Below, piece by piece: positions 1-7,012 of a stretch of 11,096 bases of DNA. Each line of letters begins with the position of its first letter. Position 1 is the stretch's first letter. Made by a program: the position numbers and the translations under genes. Origin of the DNA: an uncultured Campylobacter sp. (GTDB lineage Bacteria; Campylobacterota; Campylobacteria; Campylobacterales; Campylobacteraceae); NCBI RefSeq assembly GCF_937996225.1, contig NZ_CALKTC010000052.1:1-11096 (forward strand), read 5' to 3'. The notes under the pieces were generated by a model that had not been told where the DNA came from, searched no databases, and saw only the letters and a program-made list of their open reading frames with translations.

Positions 1-3000
1 CCGCTCTTTAAGCTAGCTAAGCTTGCAGCTCTGGTTTCTGCGAAGGATTTGGTATCGTCTTTTACCCTTCTTTTGCCGCTAAATCTAAGATCTAGCGCTC
101 TTCCGTTTGCATCTACCATCGCATATGTTTCATAATCTATGGTAGCGCCTTGTTGAACCTTGGTCTGCAGATGATCAGCGTTAGGCAAGAGCAGTTGTCC
201 GCTTCCTTGTTTATCTATTAGATGGATCGTGCTGGTATCGCCTACATCCGTATTGCCGCTAACATAAGCAGTGATCTTACCGCGCATATTACTTAGATCT
301 GTATTGGCAGTAGGATCGGTTAGCTTGATCATCGAATCGCCGTCTTTAACGGTAGGTGGCATAAAGATATCGATATCGTCAAATCCGCTGATATTCTTAG
401 CAGTGATTGAATTAGGAGCCGCGGGATTAGAAGTATCTTTACCTACGTTGAGTTTGCTTCCGTTGCCGCCCGAGATATTGCCGATATTATCGCCGCTGAT
501 TAAATTTACGGTCGAGTTATTGCCGCCATCAATATCTAAGCCGTTAAAATTCGTAGGATGAGAAGGATCGTCGCTTACTACATTTATGATAGGATTTGGA
601 ATATTTCCGTATTTATTGATCTCTCCACCGTCAAATTTACCGTCATTGGAAATTTTTCTGCCGGTTAGCTTGTTTCCCTGGATCAAGATAGACTGATCGT
701 CGCTGCTCTTAATCAAGCCTTTTAGCATTATATCGTAGGTGGTAGAGTTTTTAAGCGTAAACTCACTAGTTGTTTGCTTAGCCTTTTCAGTGAAGCCTGT
801 AAAGGTATTGCCCGCATTGCGGATAAGATAATACTCCTTACCATCCTCTATATTTAAAGAGCCGTAGCTATCATTGCTTGGATCGTAATCTATTCCGTTT
901 AGTTGGAACTTAGCGTTATTGATATCGGTGTTGCCGGTAGCGGTTAAATTTAAAGCTGCAGTTGCGGCGCTACCGTTAGCGTTTGAAATTCCATTAAAGT
1001 TTAATACGTTTAGATTTGCTATATCGCCTGCGGTTTTTTGAGTAGAGGCGTTATATACGTTTAGGCTATTATTGGTACCGCTTGTATTAGATAGACCATA
1101 TATCGTTCCTCCTACGCTTCCGCTATGGAAATTTACGCTGTTACCGCTACCGCTAGTGGCATCTGCAGCGTAGACGTTACCGTCAACTCTAGCTGAGCCT
1201 TTTAAATTTACAGTGTTATTGGTTGCGGAGCCGCTAGCTTTTGCTCCTTTTACGTCGCCAGTAACTTTGCCGCTATCGACATTTACGGTGTTATTGGTTG
1301 CGCTGCCGGCTGTCGCCTCTGCGCCCAGTGCGTTGCCCGCTACCAGTGCGCCTCTCTCTACCGTCACGGTGTTTTGCGAGGTGCCGGTACGACCGTATCC
1401 GCCCCAAACATTCTTTTTAGATTCGCCGCCGTTTAATTTCACGGTATTTTTATCGGCAGCTTTTTGTGAGCTTAATCCGCCGTAGACTTCATCATTCGCG
1501 GTAGTATTCGTTAAATTTACGATATTTTCTTCTGCATTATTGCTTATGCTATATCCGCCGTAAATTTCTTTCGTTACGGCGCTATCGCTTAAATGTACCT
1601 CATTTAATTTGGCGGCTCCGCTTGAAGACTGACCGCCGATAACGGAATTTATTTTTGAGTTATTTTGCGCCGTTATGATATTTTTTGCGGCATCTCCGCT
1701 ATTGGCTTGACCGCCGCTTACGATACCGTCCACCTTAGCGCCGTCTAAGGTTACTTTATTATCGTGGGTACTGCCGCCGCTCGTATTAACGCCGCCACCG
1801 TTGACTTGATTTTTGGCGTGAGTGCGAGTTAAATTTACGGTATTGTTAAATGAGTTTACGCCTCTTCCGCCAAAAATCGTACCGCCTACTTCGCCGTCTT
1901 CTATATCTACTATATTTCTTGAAGCATCGTTAGTAGTGGATGTGCCGCCGTAAATTTCACCGGTTACGACGTTATTCCCTCTAAGTTTGACATGGTTATC
2001 TTCCGCTTTGCCACCTGCTGCATTACCACCATAAATATTCTCGCCGACTTTGGAGCTAGTCAAAAATACCCTACTGCCGGTTACGGCGCCGTTAGAGCTT
2101 TCTCCGCCGGTAACGCCCTTTTTAAAAGTCGTGCCAATAGAGGTTACTTTATTATTTGAAGCGCCTGTTTTGCTCTTGCCGCCTATGGCTTGTTGACCGA
2201 TCTCGCCGCCGGTCAGATCTAAATAACTATTAGTAACCGTTCCGCCGCGACTTTCTCCACCGATCAATCTTCCGCCTATTTTTGCGCCATCATTAATTTT
2301 TGCGTAGTTATTCGCGACATCTTTATTGTTGCTTCTTCCGCCGATTGCATCACCGCTTATCTCACCGCCTGTTAGATCTAAATAGCTATTATTAACAGTG
2401 CCGTCGTAGCTAAGCCCACCAAATACTCCGTCATCGCCAGCAACATTCGTGCCCACGACTTTACCACCACTCATATCTACATGAGCTCCATCTATGTCGC
2501 CGTAATATGTAAAAGCGCCATAAATCGCTTTATCTACGGTACCGCCGCTGATGGTAACATAATCGCCCTGGCTATTGGAAGCAAGATTATGAGCGTCGTT
2601 TCTATAATAACTTCCGTATACGTAGTTAGTTACATGACCACCCTCTATAGTAGAGTGATTTTTTTCGGTTTTGCTAACCATATACGCGCCGTTGATATTT
2701 CCAACTTCGCCTTTTTTCAACCAACCGTGGTTGTTTTTAGCCGTTGCCTTACCGCCGCCTCCGGTAATGCCGCCGCCTGTACCGTTGGCGACCAAAACAT
2801 CAGTGACTTTAGCGCCGTTATTATCTATAGTTACGACATTGTTTTGCAAAATAGCGGTGCTATTTTCTGCAGCTATTACTCCATTTACGTTTGATAAATT
2901 TACAACACCGGTAATATTTACTTTATTACCGTCTGCGCCGCCGTTTTCTACCGCAGCACCCGCGATTCTACCGTCGATGATAGGTGTTCCACTGATATTT

Positions 3001-3629
3001 ACTTCATTATTATTTGCTTGGTTTGTACCGGTCGCTCTACCGCCCATTAGCGATGTGCTGTTAAAATTATTAAAATTCTTGTAGTATATCTTAGTAGCGC
3101 CGCTAACATTTACGATATTGTGTATGGCGTCTCCGCTATTGCTTGCTCTGCCGTACCACGTGCCGTTACCGCCGAGTACGACATAATGAACTTCTGCGTC
3201 ATTCAAATTTACAGTATTGTTTTGTGCGCCTTTTCCTTCGCCGCCCACAAGTATCGCCACCGTAGCGCCATTATTGACATTAAGTATATTATTATTTGCC
3301 GAGGTAACTTGCTCATATAAGAAACCCTGCCCCAAATTGGTACCATCGCCGTTGCCTCCACCATAGATCGTGCGCTTCCAAGTACTTTCGCCGCCCGAGG
3401 TAACGCCTCTTATTGTTACGATATTATTATCGTTTTGTCCGTGAGCATTTGCTTTACTTTCAAAGCCGCCCGAATAATTTTCGCCTGATGATTTATATAA
3501 TTGACTTGGGGTGCCGTCACTTTTAGTTACCGTTATGACTCCATTACCGGCTAAAGCTTGTGAAGGAGCAATGGCTAAGCATGCCGCCAAACTTAAACCG
3601 GAAATAATCGGTATCTTAATATCTTTCAT
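1..3629 (-). CDS. Large autotransporter-type surface protein, passenger part; C-terminus cut by the window edge
   Basis: The reading frame is open from ATG at 3629 to the left edge (1209 full codons); I checked every in-frame triplet and found no stop. It starts with a signal peptide (MKDIKIPIISGLSLAAC, then APSQALA, likely cut after residue 27). Residues ~50-870 are short Gly/Asn/Ser/Thr-rich rungs of about 25-28 residues, with a strand like NNTVNL, a turn, then an IYGG or AIGGRS-type motif. Such repeats usually form a beta-helix passenger. Residues ~870-1175 are less regular. The last visible stretch (DDTKSFAETRAASLASL) resembles the linker just before autotransporter barrels, so a barrel of roughly 300 residues is expected to the left. 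The product is probably a surface adhesin or other outer-membrane passenger; the exact role is unknown. Cys17 in the signal peptide is the only cysteine seen. The start has an AAGGAT ribosome site 7 bases upstream and a TATAAT box. Alternative: a secreted repeat protein without a barrel. Confidence 0.82.
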   Translation of the reverse strand, partial: MKDIKIPIISGLSLAACLAIAPSQALAGNGVITVTKSDGTPSQLYKSSGENYSGGFESKANAHGQNDNNIVTIRGVTSGGESTWKRTIYGGGNGDGTNLGQGFLYEQVTSANNNILNVNNGATVAILVGGEGKGAQNNTVNLNDAEVHYVVLGGNGTWYGRASNSGDAIHNIVNVSGATKIYYKNFNNFNSTSLMGGRATGTNQANNNEVNISGTPIIDGRIAGAAVENGGADGNKVNITGVVNLSNVNGVIAAENSTAILQNNVVTIDNNGAKVTDVLVANGTGGGITGGGGKATAKNNHGWLKKGEVGNINGAYMVSKTEKNHSTIEGGHVTNYVYGSYYRNDAHNLASNSQGDYVTISGGTVDKAIYGAFTYYGDIDGAHVDMSGGKVVGTNVAGDDGVFGGLSYDGTVNNSYLDLTGGEISGDAIGGRSNNKDVANNYAKINDGAKIGGRLIGGESRGGTVTNSYLDLTGGEIGQQAIGGKSKTGASNNKVTSIGTTFKKGVTGGESSNGAVTGSRVFLTSSKVGENIYGGNAAGGKAEDNHVKLRGNNVVTGEIYGGTSTTNDASRNIVDIEDGEVGGTIFGGRGVNSFNNTVNLTRTHAKNQVNGGGVNTSGGSTHDNKVTLDGAKVDGIVSGGQANSGDAAKNIITAQNNSKINSVIGGQSSSGAAKLNEVHLSDSAVTKEIYGGYSISNNAEENIVNLTNTTANDEVYGGLSSQKAADKNTVKLNGGESKKNVWGGYGRTGTSQNTVTVERGALVAGNALGAEATAGSATNNTVNVDSGKVTGDVKGAKASGSATNNTVNLKGSARVDGNVYAADATSGSGNSVNFHSGSVGGTIYGLSNTSGTNNSLNVYNASTQKTAGDIANLNVLNFNGISNANGSAATAALNLTATGNTDINNAKFQLNGIDYDPSNDSYGSLNIEDGKEYYLIRNAGNTFTGFTEKAKQTTSEFTLKNSTTYDIMLKGLIKSSDDQSILIQGNKLTGRKISNDGKFDGGEINKYGNIPNPIINVVSDDPSHPTNFNGLDIDGGNNSTVNLISGDNIGNISGGNGSKLNVGKDTSNPAAPNSITAKNISGFDDIDIFMPPTVKDGDSMIKLTDPTANTDLSNMRGKITAYVSGNTDVGDTSTIHLIDKQGSGQLLLPNADHLQTKVQQGATIDYETYAMVDANGRALDLRFSGKRRVKDDTKSFAETRAASLASLKS

Positions 3630-3637
3630 AGTTGTAA

Positions 3638-3643
3638 TCCTTC
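3638..3643 (-). promoter_or_regulatory. Ribosome binding site of the autotransporter
   Basis: On the minus strand AAGGAT lies 7 bases before the ATG at 3629. It supports this start, which also gives a well-formed signal peptide. Confidence 0.6.
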
Positions 3644-3663
3644 GTAAAAAATAAAAACTATCC

Positions 3664-3669
3664 ATTATA
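3664..3669 (-). promoter_or_regulatory. Putative -10 box of the autotransporter gene
   Basis: The minus strand reads TATAAT here, 34 bases before the start codon, preceded by an AT-rich stretch. This fits the Campylobacter sigma-70 type promoter, where the -10 box is the main conserved element. The predicted leader is about 28 bases. Confidence 0.5.
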
Positions 3670-3831
3670 CTATAAAAATACCTATTTACAATAAATTTAA
3701 TACAATTTCTAACGAAAGGTAGCTTAACGCGAAAAAATGGGTATCGCGATGTAACGTTTTCGATAATAAAGTAAAATTTCAGCTTATTTTTGTTATTGAA
3801 GCTTAAACGAAAAATTACGATTACAAAATAG

Positions 3832-3849
3832 CAGAATTTTAAAATTCTG
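3832..3849. repeat. Perfect 18-bp AT-rich palindrome
   Basis: CAGAATTTTAAAATTCTG equals its own reverse complement. It lies about 165 bp upstream of the autotransporter -10 box, so it could be a protein-binding site or a small cruciform or hairpin; no known operator is recognised. Confidence 0.6.
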
Positions 3850-3951
3850 ACTTTAAAATTTAGCCAGCGGAATTCCCAAGAAGTGACGTAGCTGGAAAAA
3901 GCGATAGAATAAAAAGGTGGTAGTTTCTGGTAGCAGAAATATGGTAGGGCA

Positions 3952-3970
3952 CCAAATTTCTAAAATTTGG
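3952..3970. repeat. Inverted repeat with 8-bp arms
   Basis: CCAAATTT and AAATTTGG are separated by CTA. On the plus strand ATTTTG follows, so a weak terminator is possible, but no plus-strand gene ends here. Confidence 0.5.
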
Positions 3971-4007
3971 ATTTTGTGGAATTTAAAGCGAAGCAATATA
4001 TATGAGA

Positions 4008-4031
4008 AGAATTAAAATTTAAAGTAATTCT
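4008..4031. repeat. Inverted repeat with 7-bp arms
   Basis: AGAATTA (4008-4014) and TAATTCT (4025-4031) are exact inverted arms around a 10-base loop. The arms are AT-only apart from one G/C pair, so any RNA hairpin would be weak. Confidence 0.45.
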
Positions 4032-4182
4032 AGGCTAGAAGCACATACTTCTGCGGTATGTTGTTAGCAAAGAGATTAAAATTTTAAAGCAAGTTCCAGG
4101 CGAGGCGATAAAAACGATAAAGTAGCGGCGCGGAGGGTTAAATTTTAAAAATTCTAAGTGAAAACAAAAGCAAGGGGGGGCA

Positions 4183-4197
4183 AAATTCTAAGAATTT
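4183..4197. repeat. Inverted repeat next to a G7 run
   Basis: AAATTCT and AGAATTT flank a central A, giving a 15-base odd palindrome. It lies two bases to the right of a run of seven G residues (4174-4180). Confidence 0.45.
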
Positions 4198-4211
4198 CAA
4201 GCGAAAAATCT

Positions 4212-4300
4212 GGGCTTTTAGCGGTGTTTTGAAATGGCAAAGGGCTTTCGGCGGAGGTGCTTGAAATAACAGAGAGCTTCCGGCAGCTTTTAATGCCTGC
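4212..4300 (+). repeat. Degenerate tandem repeat, about 30-32 bp, three partial copies
   Basis: Three blocks start with GGGCTTTTAGCGG (4212), GGGCTTTCGGCGG (4242) and GAGCTTCCGGCAG (4274). The first two continue with TGAAAT then CA. Over 25 bases ending in this block, copies two and three differ at about six positions. No coding function is apparent. Confidence 0.4.
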
Positions 4301-4307
4301 AGGAAGC
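4276..4307. repeat. Stem-loop GCTTCCGGCAG / CTGCAGGAAGC
   Basis: Arms of 11 bases with one mismatch flank a 10-base loop. It is the most GC-rich hairpin in the spacer. No T-run follows on either strand, so it is not a classic intrinsic terminator; it may be a processing or structural element. Confidence 0.45.
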
Positions 4308-4452
4308 CCATCTTTATAGTTTATTATGTATCTTTTGCGCTCGAAAGCTCGAAATTTCGCTTATCAGAAAGTTCAAAATCCCAAAAATTTCTGCTGGCTT
4401 ACTCGCAATGTTCCGCTAATGCTTTAAGCTGGGCTTGCCGCGGTTAAATTTT

Positions 4453-4502
4453 AACGCTTTCGCGTTTCTCGCCGCTAAAGCCTCGCGAATCGAGCTTAGC
4501 GG
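4453..4502 (-). terminator. Two stem-loops at the 3' end of htrA, possible terminator
   Basis: On the minus strand the htrA stop codon sits in a hairpin whose outer arms are CCGCTAA (4472-4478) and TTAGCGG (4496-4502), with an inner CTCG/CGAG stem. A second hairpin follows, AACGC-GAAA-GCGTT (4453-4466), with a GNRA loop. The next bases are AAAATTTAACC rather than a U-tract, so termination or 3'-end protection is plausible but not certain. Confidence 0.4.
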
Positions 4503-5917
4503 ATTACAAGACCTTGCGGAATTCCGCGTCTGATAACCCAAACTAGGGTTTTCTTGCCCTTGTAATCTTTGATGTATCGATCGAAGTCGTCTGAGCTTTT
4601 GACATCGTTTTGACCGACTTGGATGATCACGTCGCCTACCTCAAAGCCGTAATCATCGGCTTTTGAGCCATCTTTGACACTTAAGACGAGGGCGCCCGAG
4701 ACATCGTCGTCGAGGTTATATTTGCGGCGCAAGCTGTCATTTAACGTCCTTAGCTTTAGCCCCTCTATTGCGCTTTTTGAGTCCTCGCCGGCTGAGCCTA
4801 AGATGGTGGAGTCGGATTTCATCGCGTCTAGCTTGATAGTCGTACTCTTACTTTTGCCGTCGCGCTCAAATTCTACATCCACTGAGCTTCCTGGAGCCAT
4901 TGAGCCGATTAAATTTTTTAGCTCGTTGGCGTTTTTGATAGATTTGCCGTTTATTTTGGTAATCAAATCGCCGCGCTTGATGCCTGCTTTATCGGCAGGC
5001 ATGTCTTTTTCGACGCTTGAGATTAGCGCACCCTCTTTGCTTTCATAGAGCTCTTTTTGATCTTTAGACATATCTGAGATCGTAACGCCTATAAAGCCAC
5101 GCTCGATCTTGCCGTTTGTGATGAGCTTTTCAGCGATCTCTTTTACCATATTTGAAGGGATCGCAAAGCCTACGCCGTTATTTCCGCCGCCGCGACTTAA
5201 AATAGCGGAATTTATTCCCAAAAGCGCACCGCGGCTATCCACTAGCGCGCCGCCTGAGTTGCCTGGATTGATCGAAGCGTCGGTTTGGATGAAATTTTCA
5301 TATTGATTTAACCCGATATTGTTTTTATTTAGCGCCGAGATTATGCCTTGAGTGATGGTGCCGCCCACGCCGAAAGGATTTCCGATAGCAAAGACGATAT
5401 CGCCCTCCATAGCCTTGGACGAGTCGGCAAATTTAACCGCAGAGAGATTTTTTTCGTCGATTTTAATAATTGCAAGGTCGGTTTTAGGGTCGGTGCCGAT
5501 TACCTTGGCTTTATATTCCTTATCGCCTTCTAATAGCGTAACTACGATCTCGTCGGCGTTTTCTATTACGTGATTATTTGTGACGATATAGCCGTCTTCG
5601 GAGATGATGACACCAGAGCCTAGTGAGCTTCCCTCGCGCTCTTGTTGTTGCGGAATGTCAAAGTCGAAAAATTGCTTAAAAAACGGATCGTCAAACATCT
5701 GCGACATCGGGCTGTTACCTGCTTTGATCTTGGTTTTAGTTGCAATATTGACGACGGATTTTTTTACGTCCGCAAGTGAGCTGTGATACGAAAGCACCAC
5801 GTCTTGATTAAAGCCCGGATTTACGCGTTCATAATTGCTTGGAGCTTCTTTAATGTCGATACTGGCGCCAAAAAGCGCACCTGCTAAAGCTATCGATATA
5901 ATGATCGATTTTTTCAT
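4496..5917 (-). CDS. htrA: HtrA/DegP-family periplasmic serine protease and chaperone
   Basis: The 473-residue protein has the normal length for epsilonproteobacterial HtrA. Residues 1-18 form a signal peptide (MKKSIIISIALAGALFGA). The trypsin-like domain follows, with the catalytic triad His116 (TNNHV), Asp147 (TDLAI) and Ser221 (NPGNSGGA); these match the numbering I know for Helicobacter pylori HtrA. PDZ1 spans about 270-370 and PDZ2 about 385-470. HtrA degrades or refolds damaged envelope proteins; in Campylobacter and Helicobacter it is also secreted and cleaves host E-cadherin. The chosen ATG has AAGGA a few bases upstream. The gene diverges from cbpA across 168 bp and is followed, on the same strand after a long spacer, by the autotransporter, a possible client. 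It is complete, with no missing key residue. Confidence 0.97.
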   Translation of the reverse strand: MKKSIIISIALAGALFGASIDIKEAPSNYERVNPGFNQDVVLSYHSSLADVKKSVVNIATKTKIKAGNSPMSQMFDDPFFKQFFDFDIPQQQEREGSSLGSGVIISEDGYIVTNNHVIENADEIVVTLLEGDKEYKAKVIGTDPKTDLAIIKIDEKNLSAVKFADSSKAMEGDIVFAIGNPFGVGGTITQGIISALNKNNIGLNQYENFIQTDASINPGNSGGALVDSRGALLGINSAILSRGGGNNGVGFAIPSNMVKEIAEKLITNGKIERGFIGVTISDMSKDQKELYESKEGALISSVEKDMPADKAGIKRGDLITKINGKSIKNANELKNLIGSMAPGSSVDVEFERDGKSKSTTIKLDAMKSDSTILGSAGEDSKSAIEGLKLRTLNDSLRRKYNLDDDVSGALVLSVKDGSKADDYGFEVGDVIIQVGQNDVKSSDDFDRYIKDYKGKKTLVWVIRRGIPQGLVIR

Positions 5918-5952
5918 TTTTGCTTCCTTTGTGATAATGAAATTTTGGCGGA

Positions 5953-5958
5953 ATTATA
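5953..5958 (-). promoter_or_regulatory. Putative -10 box of htrA
   Basis: The minus strand reads TATAAT here, 35 bases before the htrA start. No clear -35 box is seen at the right distance, which is common in Campylobacter. The implied leader is about 28-30 bases. Confidence 0.45.
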
Positions 5959-6019
5959 AATTTTGTCCGCTAATATATTCTTAACGCAAAATTAAAATTT
6001 ATAAATAGAATTTAGCAAA

Positions 6020-6040
6020 CTTGATTGACACTCACTAAAG
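6020..6040 (+). promoter_or_regulatory. HspR operator (HAIR-like inverted repeat) upstream of cbpA
   Basis: The site reads CTTGATT-N7-ACTAAAG. The published HAIR consensus for HspR is CTTGAGT-N7-ACTCAAG, so 12 of 14 arm positions match and the spacer is exact. It covers the -35 box of the cbpA promoter, where a bound repressor would exclude RNA polymerase. With hspR encoded two genes downstream in the same operon, this indicates autoregulation. Confidence 0.75.
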
Positions 6041-6054
6041 TTTTATGATATAAT
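6025..6054 (+). promoter_or_regulatory. cbpA-hspR promoter
   Basis: TTGACA (6025-6030) and TATAAT (6049-6054) are separated by 18 bases, an unusually canonical sigma-70 promoter for this group. Transcription should start near 6061, leaving a leader of about 25 bases with AAGGA at 6076-6080, five bases before the cbpA ATG. Confidence 0.75.
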
Positions 6055-6085
6055 CTACATAAATTTTAAGATTTTAAGGATTAAA

Positions 6086-7000
6086 ATGGCAAGTACAAGC
6101 AGTTTATACGAAACCTTAGGCGTGGATAAATCAGCAAGCGCCGAGGAGATTAAAAAAGCTTACCGCAGGCTAGCTCGCAAGTATCACCCGGATATCAATA
6201 AAGAACCAGGAGCTGAGGATAAATTTAAAGAGATCAACGCCGCGTATGAAATTTTAAGCGACGAGAAAAAGCGTGCGCAGTACGACCGCCATGGCGATGA
6301 GATGTTCGGCGGACAGAATTTTCACGATTTCGCGCAGGGTTCGGCAAATATGGGCGATCTAAACGACATCCTAAACAGCATTTTCGGCGGCTCTTTCGGC
6401 GCAAAAAGCGCAGGCTCGCGCGGCGGATTTAGTTTCAGCTCTTTTGGTGGCGGCGAAGGTTTTAGCGGCTTTAGCGGCAGCAGTTTCGGCGGCGGATTTG
6501 GCGGCGCACAGAGCCTAGATACGCACAGCTCGATTGAAATTCCTTTTGAAACCGCGATACAAGGCGGTGAGATGAGCGTGCGCATAGGCGGCGAGACGGT
6601 TAAATTTAAAGTGCCCGCGGGTATAAATGCGGGCGAGAAGCTACGCATCAGGGGTAAAGGACAAAAATCAGGCGCTCAAAGCGGCGATCTAATTTTGGAA
6701 ATAAAAATCGCGCCAAGCGCCGAGTATAGCCGCGAAGGCGACGATCTTTTCAAAAAGATTGACGTGCCTTTGAAAACGGCGATGTTTGGCGGAAAAGTAG
6801 AAATTTCGACGCCGAGCAAAAGCGCAACAATAAAGATCGCAAAAAATACCAAAAACGGGCAGAAATACCGCTTAAAAGGCTACGGCGTGCAAAACCGCAA
6901 GAGTAAAATTTTAGGCGATCTATACGCGGTGGTAAACGTCGTCCTTCCCGACGTCGATTCGCTGGATGAGGACGTCAAAGCCGCGCTGCAAAAGCTATAA
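6086..7000 (+). CDS. cbpA: CbpA, class B DnaJ-like co-chaperone
   Basis: The 304-residue protein starts with a J-domain (about residues 5-70) containing the essential HPD motif at 34-36, which stimulates the DnaK ATPase. A Gly/Phe-rich linker follows (about 73-140, many FGG and GFS repeats), then two C-terminal beta-sandwich client-binding domains (about 145-300). The CxxCxGxG zinc-finger repeats of DnaJ proper are absent, making it a class B (CbpA-type) J-protein. It acts in the cytoplasm. AAGGA precedes the start. It is first in an operon with hspR, 12 bases downstream, and its promoter carries an HspR operator. In H. pylori CbpA is reported to modulate HspR DNA binding, so co-expression may form a feedback loop. 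Gene order matches C. jejuni Cj1229-Cj1230. Confidence 0.95.
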   Translation: MASTSSLYETLGVDKSASAEEIKKAYRRLARKYHPDINKEPGAEDKFKEINAAYEILSDEKKRAQYDRHGDEMFGGQNFHDFAQGSANMGDLNDILNSIFGGSFGAKSAGSRGGFSFSSFGGGEGFSGFSGSSFGGGFGGAQSLDTHSSIEIPFETAIQGGEMSVRIGGETVKFKVPAGINAGEKLRIRGKGQKSGAQSGDLILEIKIAPSAEYSREGDDLFKKIDVPLKTAMFGGKVEISTPSKSATIKIAKNTKNGQKYRLKGYGVQNRKSKILGDLYAVVNVVLPDVDSLDEDVKAALQKL

Positions 7001-7005
7001 GGAGG
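6999..7005 (+). promoter_or_regulatory. Strong ribosome binding site of hspR overlapping the cbpA stop
   Basis: AAGGAGG starts within the cbpA TAA codon and ends 7 bases before the hspR ATG at 7013. This near-perfect site suggests translation of hspR tied to that of cbpA. Confidence 0.65.
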
Positions 7006-7012
7006 CATCAAA

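Larger units (their letters stand above)
3630..4495. other. Gene-poor spacer (866 bp) rich in inverted repeats
   Basis: No convincing gene lies between the htrA stop and the autotransporter start. The right end holds hairpins just downstream of htrA, and the left end holds the autotransporter promoter. Between them are a perfect 18-bp palindrome (3832-3849), stem-loops at 3952-3970, 4008-4031, 4043-4059 and 4183-4197, a G7 run (4174-4180), and degenerate tandem repeats with a hairpin (4212-4307). The plus strand is visibly purine-rich from about 4060 to 4260. Short open frames exist, the longest noticed being 57 codons on the minus strand (4138-4311), but none has a ribosome site. It may be decayed coding sequence or contain an untranslated RNA; the sequence does not decide. 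Confidence 0.6.

Noticed and set aside
271..3320. Several plus-strand open frames of 66-137 codons
   Set aside because: They lie antisense to the single uninterrupted 1209-codon minus-strand frame, have compositions expected from the reverse of Gly/Asn-rich repeats, and lack ribosome sites.
1..3629. CRISPR or satellite array suggested by regular spacing
   Set aside because: The periodicity is in-frame protein rung repetition with diverged units, not identical repeats separated by unique spacers.
3942..4016. 24-codon plus-strand frame in the long spacer
   Set aside because: No ribosome site, and its sequence is dominated by inverted repeats.
4674..5786. Plus-strand open frames antisense to htrA
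   Set aside because: htrA has a complete catalytic triad, PDZ domains and ribosome site; the antisense frames are shadows of its codon use.
6322..6648. Minus-strand 108-codon frame inside cbpA
   Set aside because: It reverses the Gly/Phe-rich linker and gives a Pro/Leu/Ser-rich string with no family features.
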